A program made the position numbers and the translations under genes. From Berghia stephanieae (lineage: Eukaryota > Mollusca > Gastropoda > Nudibranchia > Aeolidiidae), in assembly GCA_034508935.3 (NCBI GenBank), contig CM067452.1:44401562-44465561 (forward strand): 64,000 nt of DNA, written 5' to 3'. Below are positions 11,080-22,800 of the stretch, in pieces; position 1 is the stretch's first letter, and each line of letters opens with the position of its first letter. The notes beneath the pieces are model-generated. The model was not told the DNA's origin, did no database searches, and saw nothing but the letters and a program-made list of their open reading frames with translations.

Positions 11080-11226
11080 CTCCTTTACTCGCTGACCTTT
11101 CCGCAACAAAGATTTTTATTTTGTCTCCCAAATACACATTTGAATTAGGAATTGCTCTTTTTAGTCGCACAGCACAATAATATACCCTGCTATCATTTTT
11201 AAGGGTGTTGGCAAAATGGAGGGTAC
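11080..11226 (-). CDS. Gene 1 exon, second half of Ig domain 2 (L1CAM-type)
   Basis: A 147-bp exon with acceptor ATTGTCTTTCAG before 11226 and donor GTAAAG after 11080, phase 1 at both ends. It continues the preceding exon exactly: EYG then TLHFANTLKNDSRVYYCAVR. The residues match strands E to G of the second Ig domain in L1-family proteins (GNLYFANV...DYxCxARF), including the F-strand Tyr-x-Cys that closes the disulfide. The exon ends with FVAERSASKGG, heading toward Ig3. No later exon was found. The pattern of two exons per Ig domain with phase-1 introns is known for L1CAM genes. Contactin or another IgCAM is the main alternative. Confidence 0.85.
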
Positions 11227-11275
11227 CTGAAAGACAATATAATTGAATTAGAAGCAGACTACATTAATAGTAATC

Positions 11276-11280
<5 letters not shown>

Positions 11281-11309
<29 letters not shown>

Positions 11310-11387
11310 TAATAATAATATAATAACAATAATAATAATAACTTGATAAAAACAAATAATAATATAATAATAATAATAATAATAATA

Positions 11388-11430
<43 letters not shown>
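11281..11430. repeat. (TAA)n tract at the 3' end of the RTE-like LINE
   Basis: Imperfect AAT repeats start immediately after the last LINE codons on the minus strand. RTE-type LINEs usually end in short simple repeats, so the tract probably grew from the LINE tail. Confidence 0.9.
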
Positions 11431-12663
11431 CTTCTTCTTTCAGCTCTCCCACATTTTACAGAGTTGCCATAATGAATGCCACATCTGCATGCATCTCGTT
11501 TCAGAGCATCATCTTCCTCCAGGCCCAGTTCCTTCATATCATCCTTTACCTTATCAAACCATCTAGTCTTTGGGCGTCCCTTTTTCCTCTTTCCTGCCAA
11601 TTGTAAGTCCAATACTTTTCCTCCCCTTTACATGTCCAAACCATTTCAATCTATCTTCTCTCATCTTTATTGATACATACTTCACTTCAGTCAACCTTCG
11701 AATTTGTTCATTTCTCACTTTATCTCTTCTTGTCCACTCAAGCGACCATCTCAACATCCTCATTTCCACCACCTCAATTTCTTTATCTTGTTTCTGTGTT
11801 GTAGCTGCTGTCTCTAGTCCATATAACATTGCTGGTCTGACAACAGTTGTATATATAGCTTTGCGGAAATTCGTTTGTCACACATAACTCCTGCTCTCTG
11901 TTGTCCGATGCACAAATATTCTGTCTTCGATCTGCTTACCCTTAATCCCCTCCTTTCCAACACCCGTCTCCAACCCTCCAGTTCCTTTTCTGCCTCAGTT
12001 TTTGTATAATTCAAACGTACTAAGTCATCCGCATACATCATATTCCATAGTGCCTCTTGCCGAATGGGTTCTGTTAGATCATCCATTACTATTGCAAAGA
12101 GCAGTGGGATGAGAGCAGATCCCTGGAGTAATCCAACTCTTACATTAAATGGATCAGTTGAGCCAATAGCTGTCCTTACCACTGTTTTGTTACCTTTGTA
12201 CATATCTTGGATAATTTTGATTTATTTCTCTGTTACCCCCTTTGCTCTTAGCCAGTAGCTACCACTTTTCTTCTCTTGGTACCCTATCATATGCTTTCTC
12301 CAAGTCAATGAACACACAATGTAATCCTCTTTGCTTTTCTCTATACTTCTCTGCGGTCATTTTTAAAGCAAATTTAGCATCTGTTGTACTTGTACGAGCA
12401 ACAAATCCAAACTGTTCTTCACTTACGCCTACATCTTTTCTAATTCACTAATCGATTACTTTTTCCCATAACTTCATTTTATGGCTCATTATCTTGAAGC
12501 CCCTATAGTTGCCACATTCTTGAACATCTCCTTTATTTGTGTATATGGGAATCAACATAATTTTTGTCCATTCTTCTGGCATTTTCTCTTTCTGTAAGTT
12601 ATCATTAAATAACCATACTAGGAAATTTAACCCTTCATCTCCAGGTGACTTCCAGACTTCTGC

Positions 12664-13105
12664 ATACCTGCCTACTTGAAAATTTCAAATTCAGTAAGAA
12701 ATACAAAATTCATCAGTAATTAATGGTCAAATTTCAGTAATACTAAAGCAAACAAAAATACACCCTTTTATATATGTAAAATCCAACCCAACTAGGCTCG
12801 GCTGGGCATTGCCAATGACCCCCGCGATAATAATATGCTTATTGATGACCTACTTTCAACCTGCACTGTGTCTACCGATGAAGGTAAAGTTTCCGTGTCG
12901 AGTCGATGACGTCACTTGTCGCCAGCCAACGAGGCATTGAGATTTTTTATTGTAGCATGCGGTAAATAATGAAAAAAAAATTATTATTTTTTAATCTAAC
13001 GTTGCGACCATTTGTATCAGTAATATTCCTTCTATTTCCGTAAGTCCGTAATTGTCCTTACACTTCCGCAACAATTACGCACGGTCCGTAATAATAGGCA
13101 GGTAT
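12664..13105. mobile_element. MITE inserted in the LINE, 8-bp duplication
   Basis: A 442-bp insert begins ATACCTGCCTAC and ends with its inverted form TAGGCAGGTAT. It is flanked by ACTTCTGC (12656-12663) and GCTTCTGC (13106-13113), an 8-bp target-site duplication with one difference. The LINE reading PAE/AEVWK is duplicated exactly across the insert, which confirms the edges. An 8-bp duplication and short terminal repeats fit a non-autonomous hAT-superfamily element. It has no coding capacity. Confidence 0.85.
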
Positions 13106-14074
13106 GCTTCTGCTGGTATTGTGTCCGGTCCAACTGCTATTCCCCTTTTTATCTTGCACACAGCATCCCACACCTCGTTCTTGCTTATCTCATCTACTAT
13201 CTTCTCTTTACGTTGTACAACTACACTTCTCCTCTCCTTGTCATTCTCTTCATTCACAAGGTGTTCATAGTATGTTTTCCATCTTGCTCGAATCTCTTCA
13301 TCTTTGCCCAATATTCTTCCATTCTCGTCTTTGATCTTAAAATGTATATCTCTCCTAATCTTGCCCCTCTGTTTTGCTATCCAGAAAATATTTTTCTGGT
13401 CTTCTTTAATTTTTAATTGCTCATACATATCTTTGAATGTCTCAGACTTTGCTTTTGCAACGACTCTTTTTGCTTCTTTCTTTGCCTGCTTATATTCATC
13501 AACTTTCATAGCATCCCTGTTTGTCTCCATGTTCTTCCTTGCTTCACTCTTTTTCTTTATTGCTTTTTGGACCTCTTCATTCCACCACCATGTTTCTTTT
13601 CCAAATTTTCCTGAGCTGATCCCTAGCACAGCTTTGGCCACTTCTCGGATTGTATCAGCAGTTCTTTTCCATTCCTTTGGGAAATCAATTCCTAATCTTC
13701 CTTTCACCATTGTAATTGTAGCAAATATTTTTCTTTGCTCTTCCTCTTTTAGTTTCCACCATCGTGTTTTTCCCTCACTTTGTTTCTCTTTTATTTTCCT
13801 CTTTCCAAATGCCACTTTCGCAATAACAATTTTATGTTGCGCTGCCACTCTCTCTCTCTCCGGCAAACTGCCACAATCGGATACTTCCTTCAAATGTCTC
13901 CTCCAGCACAACACGTAATCCACTTGTGTCTTTCTCTCACCACTTGAATATGTCACTCTGTACTCATCTTTCTTTCTAAAATATGTATTCAGCACTGCCA
14001 GATCCATCCTTGTTGCAAATCCTACATCTTCATTTCTGCTGCCATATCCTTACCTTCCTAACCATCTCTCCTCT

Positions 14075-14597
14075 TGGGTTCCCTGACCTCCCATAGTGGG
14101 CAGGGGGATACATACTGTGTCTTCTATCTCTTTATATGTTCTCCAACATGCCTTCTGTCTTTGTCTTGGAATGAGATTATTTGATTTTGTCCTGGCCACA
14201 GCTGGAGTCCTAGCTGGGAGGGAAACAGTGAAATGCATAGTTATTGTTTTGGGAGATTATATTTTTTTCCTTGTAAATCATCTCTCTGTTATGTATTATT
14301 ACATTTGTTATTTTGAATGTATAATGTAAGCATTTGAATGTATTCCTCTTTGTTGGATTTTGTGCTAGTGTCCAGATGAGACTTACAGGTGATCTAAAAC
14401 TAAGTACAATGGTGGTATGCTCTTGTAATCTACATCTGATCCCTATTTGTTCCCAGTTTCCCTATGTCTTATTTTTTCTTGGGTGCTCTAATTGTAATTC
14501 TAATCTTTTTACTATCCCATTTTCTTCCTTTTTACTGGCGCTGATATAACCTAAATGTGTTGCAAGCGCAGTAAAACCCTTAAAAACAAATTTCAAA
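14075..14597 (+). mobile_element. Insert in the LINE endonuclease with 12-bp duplication
   Basis: CATCTCTCCTCT flanks the segment at 14063-14074 and 14598-14609. The plus-strand end is A-rich (TTAAAAACAAATTTCAAA), as for a retroposed sequence, so I place it on the plus strand. It is 523 bp long and I recognise neither a tRNA promoter nor coding sequence, so a SINE or a 5'-truncated LINE are both possible. Confidence 0.7.
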
Positions 14598-15340
14598 CAT
14601 CTCTCCTCTCCGATATTGCTTTCTCCAACATGCCCATTTAAGTCCACACCAATGAAAACTCTTTCAGATTTGTCGAACATTTCCATTTGTTTATCGTTCT
14701 CCTTCCAAAATTCTTCCTTCTTGTCTTGCGTACAGCCTGTCTGGGGTCAGATGCACTCACAACAGTGACTTGCTCCATGCTGACTACAATCTTGTCGGAC
14801 AGCCTTTGGACTCTAACAACATTTTGTGCAAGTTCTTTATCCAGAAGGATGGCCACTCCGTTTCTTGTGGCCTTGTTTCCTTTATAAAATATTTTAAATT
14901 TAAATCCTCCACCAATCTCCCTTGCTGATTCACCTTTCCACTTTGTTTCTTGCACACATAGAACGTTAATATTTCTTCTTTTCATAGCATCAGTGATTTC
15001 CCTTGATCTGCCTGTCATACTTCCAATGTTCAAATTTCCAATCTTGATCTCCGCTCCATCAGTTTCCTCGACCATCTTTTACGCTTTTCCTTCTTTTGTG
15101 AGTGACCAGCCATCACCGAATTTCCACTGCCATCGTGCTGGCCAATAATGACAGAAGCAGTCGATTTTATCACGGGCCTCAACAGATCCAGTATGTTATT
15201 TCTGATTTCATTCATTCATTAGTTGTGGCTTGAGTTTTACTCCCAGTATGCCCTTCCTGAGCAAACATTCTCCATTTATCCGGGCTTGTGACCGGCCTCA
15301 CAAGGTGCTGGGTTGCACCCTATAAAGGGCTGGGAAATTA

Positions 15341-15382
15341 TAATAATATTAATAATAATAATAATAATATAATAACAATAAC

Positions 15383-15416
<34 letters not shown>

Positions 15417-15470
15417 TAATAATAATAATAATAATAATAATAAAATTAAAAATAAAAATCATAATAATCA
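15341..15470. repeat. (TAA)n tract between two LINEs
   Basis: Imperfect AAT repeats lie between the 5' end of the RTE-like LINE and the 3' end of the CR1/L2-like LINE. The tract starts right at the 3' word GCGCTATATAAAA of the latter (minus strand). Confidence 0.9.
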
Positions 15471-15474
15471 TAAT

Positions 15475-16680
15475 ATATGGTTTTTATATAGCGCCTTACC
15501 CCGTATTTTAACAAGCTCAAGTGCTTAACAGTAACGTGGCTACTTTCACTCAAACATACAACCACTCAAAGATGCAAAATATGAAACAAAGCAAAATTAT
15601 AATTTTACAGTGCTACATATTAAAAGAAACGTATTTAAGATGTTTATTAAAAAGAAATCTGCTTCATTACTGTCTCTGATATATCTTGGAAGGGAGTTCC
15701 AGATAAGGGGTGCTGAATATTCAAATGCATGCTCGTTAATTTTGGCTTCACAAGAATGTAATTATCAGACTTTGATCTCAGATTTCTGGATGGGACGTAG
15801 AATTTAAGCATGTCATTAATGTACCCAGGACATCAGAGTGTAGAGATTTGAAACAATAGTACAGATCTTATATTCTATATATTTCTCAACGGGAAGCCAG
15901 TGGAGTTCTCTTAGCAAACCTGATGCAGATTGATTTTTCCTCTTTCTATAAATAAGCCTGTCAGCATCGTTCAGGGATATCTGAAGGGATTTTATTTTGT
16001 CTATATTGATAGAAGAGAGGAGAGAATTGCAATAATCTAGCTTTGACATTATTAGGGAATTAAATAACAAGGCAGAGATGTCTCTTGTAATGAGATAAAA
16101 CTACGTATTCTTCTAATTTCCATGTACACTAACCTAACGATACGATTTACTTGGCTGGTAAAAGACAAATCTGAATCAATAAATACACCCAAATTTCGAA
16201 CAACCTTAGCAATTTCAATTACACTATTCCCTAAAACGATTGATTCACACTTTACATTTTTAAGGATTGCTGGCCTAGCAATAAATATTATTTCAGTCTT
16301 ACTATCATTAAGTTTTAGTCTGTTCAGTTCCATCCAAGTTTTCGATTTAACAAAGCAAGATTGGAAACGTTCAATGAAAAGATGTAAATGGTCGTAGGTT
16401 GCTGATTGGACTATCATCTGCATAAAATTGGTAATTTGGATTAAAATCAGAAATAATTGATCAAAGGGGTTTCATGTCTATTGTAAAAAGAACTGGACCC
16501 AGTACTGATCCCTGTTGCACACCAAATTTCAGAGGATGATCAGATGATTTGACATTTTAAATAACAACAGTCTGTTGATGATTCGTTAAATAAGATTCTA
16601 ACCATTTCAGCGCCAATCCCTGGATACCAAAAAAGACATTCGAGCGATTCAACAGAATGTTGTGTCAATCATGTCAAAAG
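15475..16680 (-). mobile_element. CR1/L2-like LINE, RT and C-terminus, 5'-truncated
   Basis: On the minus strand, RT fragments run in order: SAAFDMIDTTFC (about 16680-16640), FGIQGLALKWLESYLTNHQQ, GVQQGSVLGPVLF (about 16520-16480) and YADD (about 16420). LNDSKTEIIFIA, VRNLGVFID and SKLDYCNSLL follow, then HAFEYSAPLIWNSLP near 15700. It ends in a GCGCTATATAAAA 3' terminus and an AAT tract. Frameshifts split it into several frames. The endonuclease is missing. At its 5' side it turns back on itself in an inverted copy (16878-17008). Confidence 0.85.
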
Positions 16681-17008
16681 CAGCTGATAAGTGCAACATA
16701 CACTCGAGCATGAAAATCTCGAACATGCAAAGCTCAAAATCACAGAAATCTCAAACTCGGTACAATTCCCGGTTTTAATCCCTCTATTTCGTAAGTACTG
16801 GCAACACAAAAATCTCAAACACTTTCCGGGACCAACACGGAAATCTCGAACAAACTGGACATTCCTTGAAGTCCATGATTTTGAGCTTTGCATGTTCGAG
16901 ATTTCTGTGCTCGAGTGTATGTTGGGCTTATCGGCTACTTTTGACACGATTGACACAACATTCTGTTGAATCGACTCGAATGTCTATTTTGGTATCCAGG
17001 GATTAGCG
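16611..17008. repeat. Snap-back inverted repeat of LINE RT sequence
   Basis: The left arm 16611-16741 and the right arm 16878-17008 (about 131 bp each) are reverse complements at roughly 90%, with a loop of about 137 bp. Both arms encode the same LINE segment (ALSAAFDxIDTTFC and FGIQGLA) in opposite directions. The loop repeats the word AAATCTCAAAC or AAATCTCGAAC several times. Confidence 0.9.
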
Positions 17009-17009
17009 T

Positions 17010-17155
17010 CTAATCCACTTCAAATCCATTGACTAAAGGTACAATTCAGATTGTCATGTCTAAACTACTTCAAATCCACTGACTAAAAGTGCAATCTATA
17101 TTGTCATGACTAAACTTCTTCAAATTCACTGACTAAAAAAGCAATTTCCTTATAG
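17010..17155. repeat. 50-bp tandem repeat, 3 units
   Basis: CTAAxxxxCTTCAAATxCA starts at 17010, 17060 and 17110. It directly follows the right arm of the snap-back structure. Confidence 0.85.
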
Positions 17156-17159
17156 TCCT

Positions 17160-17505
17160 CAATATTTTTGTTTGTTTGTTTGTTGCTTTAGGTCTCTTCC
17201 AACACAATTGAGGTTATATGAGAGACCGCTGAAACAAAAAAAAAACAAGCAATCTAACAAAAATAGTACAAATGTAAATCAAAATCATAACCTAAAGATA
17301 CCATAAGCTAAATTATAAATAACCAAGAACAAACAGGCAGAAGATTTACAGAAAAAAAAATCCCCTGTCAAAAATACAATCACAAACCAAAGAAGCAGAA
17401 TAGGCTAGTAAAGAGAAGAAGAAACGACATCACTATCGGATCGTACACCCATGCGAACATCATAGGTATATGATTCAAGGGTGATGCTCCCATCCAACCA
17501 CCCGT
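17160..17505 (-). mobile_element. R3 dispersed repeat with (CAAA)n tail
   Basis: On the minus strand it runs from a GATGCTCCC/GATCGTACACCC-like 5' part to GGTCTCTCATATAACCTC, then GAAGAGACCTAAAGCAAC and a CAAACAAACAAA tail. A second copy on the plus strand lies at 62776-63153. The variable CAAA tail points to retroposition. Confidence 0.75.
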
Positions 17506-17687
17506 GTCCTCAATATCAGCACTACCCAGGCACTCAGTGTAAATCATTTGGCTCTGCATTTGTCACAGGTTCCAATTATTGTTTTTTTATGGTTTATTTT
17601 AACATTTTACAACCATCCTTGTAATGGCATTATTTCTGTTCTGCACTGCAGTTATCAATTAAAAAATATATTTTAAGAAATACTCAC

Positions 17688-17861
17688 CATATTCATCAAC
17701 CCCAATCCTTTCTGTTGGTAACATTTCGAAAATATCCTTATTTTCATCATAGAGCCACTGTTTTATCCTATCCGGTGGTGTCACATATGGAATGGATTCA
17801 CAGGGAAGGGAGAACGGATCTCCCTCCTCAAGTTTATATAATGACACATTTGACCCCAAGA
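17688..17861 (-). CDS. Gene 1 exon, first half of Ig domain 2 (L1CAM-type)
   Basis: A 174-bp exon with acceptor TTATCTCCTTGCAG and donor GTGAGTATT, phase 1 at both ends. It reads LGSNVSLYKLEEGDPFSLPC, with the B-strand Cys of an Ig fold. A proline-rich turn (YVTPPDRIK) and QWLYDENKD follow, with the core Trp, then LPTERIGVDEYG. The layout EEGDPFSLPC...W...ERIG matches Ig2 of L1/neurofascin/neuroglian (EEGESVVLPC...YWM...ERVTMGQNG). It joins in frame to the exon at 40265-40458 upstream, across 22.4 kb of intron, and to 11080-11226 downstream. The role in cell-surface adhesion is inferred from the family. Confidence 0.88.
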
Positions 17862-18470
17862 CTGCAAGGAGATAAGTGTAAAGAAAATAAGATTACAGCA
17901 TGTTTTAAGTTCACAATGAAACGAGTTTTATGTTACTTGGTATTCTACTCCTACATAGATACATTTTGGTATAATAAATGCCAGCTGTATATATGACCGG
18001 ACCCAATAAGGTGTGAATTTCACAACAAATCATCAATGAAAGATTTTTACCAAAATTTTTTATTTTTTTTTCCAAAAATTCTATCATAATAGTCATAACA
18101 ATTAATATTTTGTAACGCTGTGATATCACTGATTACACTGTGTCACAGAAAGTAACTTTTCGTCTGGGTTATCTCTAGTAGGGGGAATTAGGGGGAAAAA
18201 AATCTTGAATTGTGTAAATGTGGGTTGAAAGCATGAAAATTACATATCGATGACACGCATGCAAACCGTCTAAGTCCGCGATTAGCATGAAATCGTTTTA
18301 TTGGCTTAATTCATTCTATACCCAACGATACACCATGTCTATTAATATCTAAGAAAACACGCAACTCTAAATTGACAAATTTGATTTTATTTATTTCAAA
18401 AGATCGACTACACTAAGGAAAAAGTAGTTTGTGAAAAAGTAAATAAAAGATAATTTTTAAAAGCCATATT
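17862..18470. other. Unassigned intronic sequence
   Basis: AT-rich. No repeat family or exon recognised. Confidence 0.45.
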
Positions 18471-18499
18471 TTAATTGTGGCAATTGTGGCAAATCTGCT

Positions 18500-19551
18500 A
18501 TCCCCGTAGTTTTCGCGGCCGCAAATTTCACCCTTGACAGCAAAAAGCCGCAAATTTTTATTTGGCCGCAAAAAGCCGCAATTTTCGCCGTTTTTAGGCT
18601 AAATTGACGATTTTTTTTTTTTAAAAAACAAACAAAAGCTATAAAAAATTGTGAAAAGACGGCGACTTTCAATGCTAGCATCCAAAATTGGCACTAAATA
18701 ACGGACAAACATGTCTAGGCCTAGCCTAGCCTATTGGAGATCCAAAGCTTTGTTTTTCGCCTTCTTTTTTTTCTTTTTACTGAAGAGCTCTCGCGTCCTT
18801 CATCCCATAATCCCAATTCCTATTTTTATTTTATTGCATTCAAAAATTTTACTTTTAAAAGTTTAATTCTTTTCCTGAGAAATTCATCACATGTTTCATT
18901 TATGTAAACAAAATGTGTTCTATTAAAATATTTTTCATGAAATGCAATTTCATTTTTTAGCCACAAGTTGCACTTAGTTTTCATGATCTTATGATTATGA
19001 TTTTTCATGATTTTTTCCATGCTTTTCATTCAAAAACCCATTAGCCCTATATTGAAATAAAAAGCAATAATAATAATGCTCAAAATTGGATAGTAAGTAG
19101 AGAATACAAATTTAATGTGCCCCCATAGGAAAATGGATTTTGTTTCTCTTTCCTTGTGAATAGTTATTTTTTTCCTCTCCTTAATTAGTTTTTTAAATTT
19201 TGAATTTTTTATGCGATTGTTCACTTTGATTTCCAAAATTTTAAGAAGCTAAATAGTTAATAAAATACTTTGATTACTTCTTTCTTTTTTTTTACTTACT
19301 TACTTACTATGGCTATTATTATTATTTCAAACCATTCAAATATAAATAAATTCATGTTGACATGTTGTGACATCAATATTCTACAAAATGCCCTATTTGT
19401 GTCAATTTTTTACCTACATGTTGTTTTAATTGTTTGATTTTCGTAAAACTAGCGGCAATTTTTTGGCAAATTTTGCTATTTTGATGGCAAAAAAACGCGG
19501 GGACAGAATCTTGGCCAAATTGGCCATAAATATGACCACCTCACAGCCCTG
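18500..19551. mobile_element. Probable hAT-like debris
   Basis: The left part (18500-18600) is full of GCCGCAAATTTT-type words, and the right part ends CCTCACAGCCCTG (19539-19551). Read inverted, that is CAGGGCTGTGAGG, a hAT-style terminus. A matching left terminus and an 8-bp duplication were not found. The central 900 bp is AT-rich without coding sequence. Confidence 0.4.
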
Positions 19552-19562
19552 CAAGTAGCGAT

Positions 19563-19815
19563 TGTTGGCATGGTGGACGCCATATCATTGATTTTAGATG
19601 AAGGCCAAGATAATTATCTAGAACAGAATAACATTTAGATGAAAGAGTAAACTTTATTTATTGAGACATCTGCTTTTTATTGCAGGAACAGGAAGAAAGG
19701 AAAAGGATGATAATAATAATGCTTAATTTTGTCGTTCCCCAAATTAGAGAGTTACATAATAAGTGATTCCTTACACAAAAAGGTCATAATAAGAAAATGA
19801 ATTTACATTCTAACA
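19563..19815 (-). repeat. Copia A 3' LTR
   Basis: 253 bp, nearly identical to the 5' LTR. Preceded on the element strand by a polypurine tract. Confidence 0.9.
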
Positions 19816-22800
19816 CCCCCTCTTAAATTCAGTTTCCAAAGCAAGTTAAAAGATAAGTGCTAAAAGAAAATGATACATTGCAAAGCAAGTAGGTAATACA
19901 TTGTAGGTTGTAGGCATTAGAACATAACACCTATGTTTAAACTGAGAAAGAAATGTTTGTACTCAGATCATAGTTAATCAAGTAAGAACTAACAGTCAAG
20001 AACAATATATAATTATAATGGTAATGAAGCATAATATATAGGTACATACATATGAAATCAAAAGGTCAACAAAATTGTGTGCCATTATTTTGACTAAGAA
20101 GAAAATCATTAAACTAAAAAAAATGCAAAGAAAAATCACAAGTTTGATACTTGTACTAATAGTGCATAGCATGATGTGAGTAAGTGATTTAAGACTTTTT
20201 AGTACTTCCCTTACTAACCCATCAAGATAGGGATGAACATTTGGAATTTTGTCTTAGAGACTGGCTTTGTGAACATATCTGCCCAATTCTCTTCACTTGG
20301 AACATAACAGGTATGAAGTATTCCCTTTTGGATTTCATTCCTCACAAAATGGTATTTTATGTCAATGTGTTTTGTCCTTTTGTGGTGTACAGGATTCTTA
20401 CCAAGGGCAATAGCACCCTGATTGTCACAATTCAAAAGAAATGTTCAATGTTAGTGTTCATCATGTCATTGATCAATGCCCTAAGAAATATCCCTTCCTG
20501 TGTGGCAGCACACATTGCCATATATTCCGCTTCACATATGGATAAGGCAACAGAAGGTTGTTTCCTTGATTTCCAGGAAATAAGGCTATCTTTTTGAGAG
20601 ATCATAAAGCCATAGCCAGTCACGCTTCTGCGGTCAGCAGAATTTCCCCAGTCTGCATCACAATAACCTACCAAATTGGGTGGTGCCCCCGATTTTGTGT
20701 ATACTAATTTTTTGTCAATTGTTGCCTTTAGGTACCTCAGTGCATGCTTAGCTATTGTCAAACGGTTTTGGGTTGGTTTTGACATGTATTGAGACAATTT
20801 GGTAACAATGAAACAAAGGTCAGGTCGAGTAGAAGTCATAATGTAAATTAGACTGCCAACTATTTCCCTATACAGTTTGTCATCCACTGGATTTGAAGGT
20901 TCATCCAAAACTTGTTGAGATTCATTTCACAGGGAGTGTGTTTGGGCTTGCAGTCTTGCATGCCAAATTTCTCTAACAGTCTTGCAATATAATGTGATTG
21001 GTCCATTGATATTGATTCATCTGAACAAGAGAAATTTATACCCACGAAAAAGGAAATTTGACCTAGGTCTTTCATTTGGAAAGATTGACAAAGCTGTGCT
21101 TTGATTGCATTCATTGCAGATAGAGAATTTGAAGCTATGATTAAGTCATCTACCCATACAAGGATAATGCTATGTTCATCATTAGAATGTCTCTTATAAA
21201 GACAGGGATCAACTGCTGATTGAGCAAATTTTTGCTCAGCTAAATGAGAGTGGAGTTTGAGATTCCAATTTCTACCACTCTGTTGAGACCATACAATGAC
21301 TTTTTGAGTCTACAAACTAGCTTTTCACCAGATTTTGAGTTTAATTGATATCCTTCTGATTGTTCAATGTATAAGTCAACATCAATTGGTGCGTTTAAAT
21401 ATGCTGCTTTTACATCCATTTGGTTCAAGTACATATCATTTTCAATGGCAAATTGAATGAGAGCTCTGATTGAGGTGATGCGGGCCGTGGGCGAAAACGT
21501 TTCCTGATAATCAACATCAGGGATTTGGGAATACCCTTTAGCTACAAATCTTGCTTTATAAGTTTCTTCTCCATTTGGACCATTTTTAATGGTGTATACC
21601 CATCTACCACCAATAGCTTTTTGGTCAGAAGGTAAACTTGTAATTTCAAATGTTTGATTTTCGCTCAGGGCATTCATCTCCTCATCCATAGCTTTTTGCC
21701 ATGCATCACTTGCATTGCAAGTCATTGCTTCTTTGTAAGTGTTAGGGACATCAAGCATGTTAATGTTATAGCAATAATGAATGGTATTGTTAAGATATGC
21801 ATCAACTTCATCATCAACAATATATTCGTCCAAATGTTTAGGACGAGAGCGAGTTCTCTTGGAACTGGCATGCATTGGTGACGGGTTTTCATTTGCTTCC
21901 TTATCACCAAAATCTTCAACACTTGTTTCAGTTTCAGGCAAACTCCGGTCACTGAGTGGCACTTTGGGTTTGTTTTTGAGTAACTAGCATCAAAATCATC
22001 ATCATCATAAGATGGAACTTCAGGGTAGTGACCAGAATTCTCCTGAGACTGAGACTTTGGTTGAGACAAATCTGTAACAGTAACAGGATCTTTAGGGAAT
22101 TTGACACATCTGACCCTCCCTTTTAACAGTTTGGGTGTCTGGAAAATAGATCAGATAGGCTGGACTTTTTCTACCATACCCCACAAATATTCCCTTTTCA
22201 CTTCTGTTTTGTAATTTTGTTGGTTTTTTGTGCTAATAAAGCAAAACATGGGGATCCAAATGTTTTCATATTGGCAATGTTGGGTCTTTTATTTGTGATC
22301 TTTTCAAAAGGAGTTCATTCAATTCTTTGTTTGTAGCACCTGTTGCGAATATATGCAGCCGTTAGGACAGCATATGTCCACAGTGATTTTGGTAACCCAC
22401 ATTGCAATAATTGGCATCTGGCCATGTCAAAAAGTGTGCGCCATGGACGCTCTGCCTTCCCATTTTGATGGGGGCTGTATGGTGCGCTTTTGTCTGATAC
22501 TGTGATTTCTCAAAATGGAAGTAAATTCTTGAGATGTGAATTCCCCACCATTATCACTTCTGATTGCTTTTATCTTCCCATCAGGGGCTATGTCAGACAG
22601 GTATTCTTTGAATGCAGTAGGGGTGTCACTTTTTTGCTTCAAAAAGTACACAGAGATCAAACCTGAAAAAGAATCAACACAAATCATTGCATATTTCATT
22701 CCATCACAACTAATTGGGTCAATAGGACCCGCTAGATCAACATGAACTACATCAAGAGGTTTCTTGGCACTGTTGTCAGGTTTTCTACTCACAGAATCAG

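Larger units (their letters stand above)
11431..15340 (-). mobile_element. Near-complete but decayed RTE-like LINE
   Basis: From 5' to 3' on the minus strand: a 5' region at about 15226-15340 (CATTTATCCGGGCTTGTGACC, a wording I associate with RTE 5' regions). An APE-type endonuclease follows at about 15075-14610, with LCVQETKWKGE and DLNGHVGE, and continues at about 14060-13800 with QVDYVLCWRRHLK and AAQHK. A linker with EVQKAIKKK and VGPDTIPAE precedes the reverse transcriptase at about 12660-11830, which has LLQGSALIPLLFAIVMDDL and the catalytic MMYADD at about 12030. A C-terminal domain at about 11829-11431 has MLYGLE, LKWFGHV and GRPKTRW. Several frameshifts and stops break the frame. Two insertions (14075-14597 and 12664-13105) interrupt it. 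The clade call (RTE/BovB-like) is from motif memory. Confidence 0.8.

Noticed and set aside
13304-13918. 204-codon plus-strand frame
   Set aside because: It is the antisense shadow of the LINE linker region on the minus strand.
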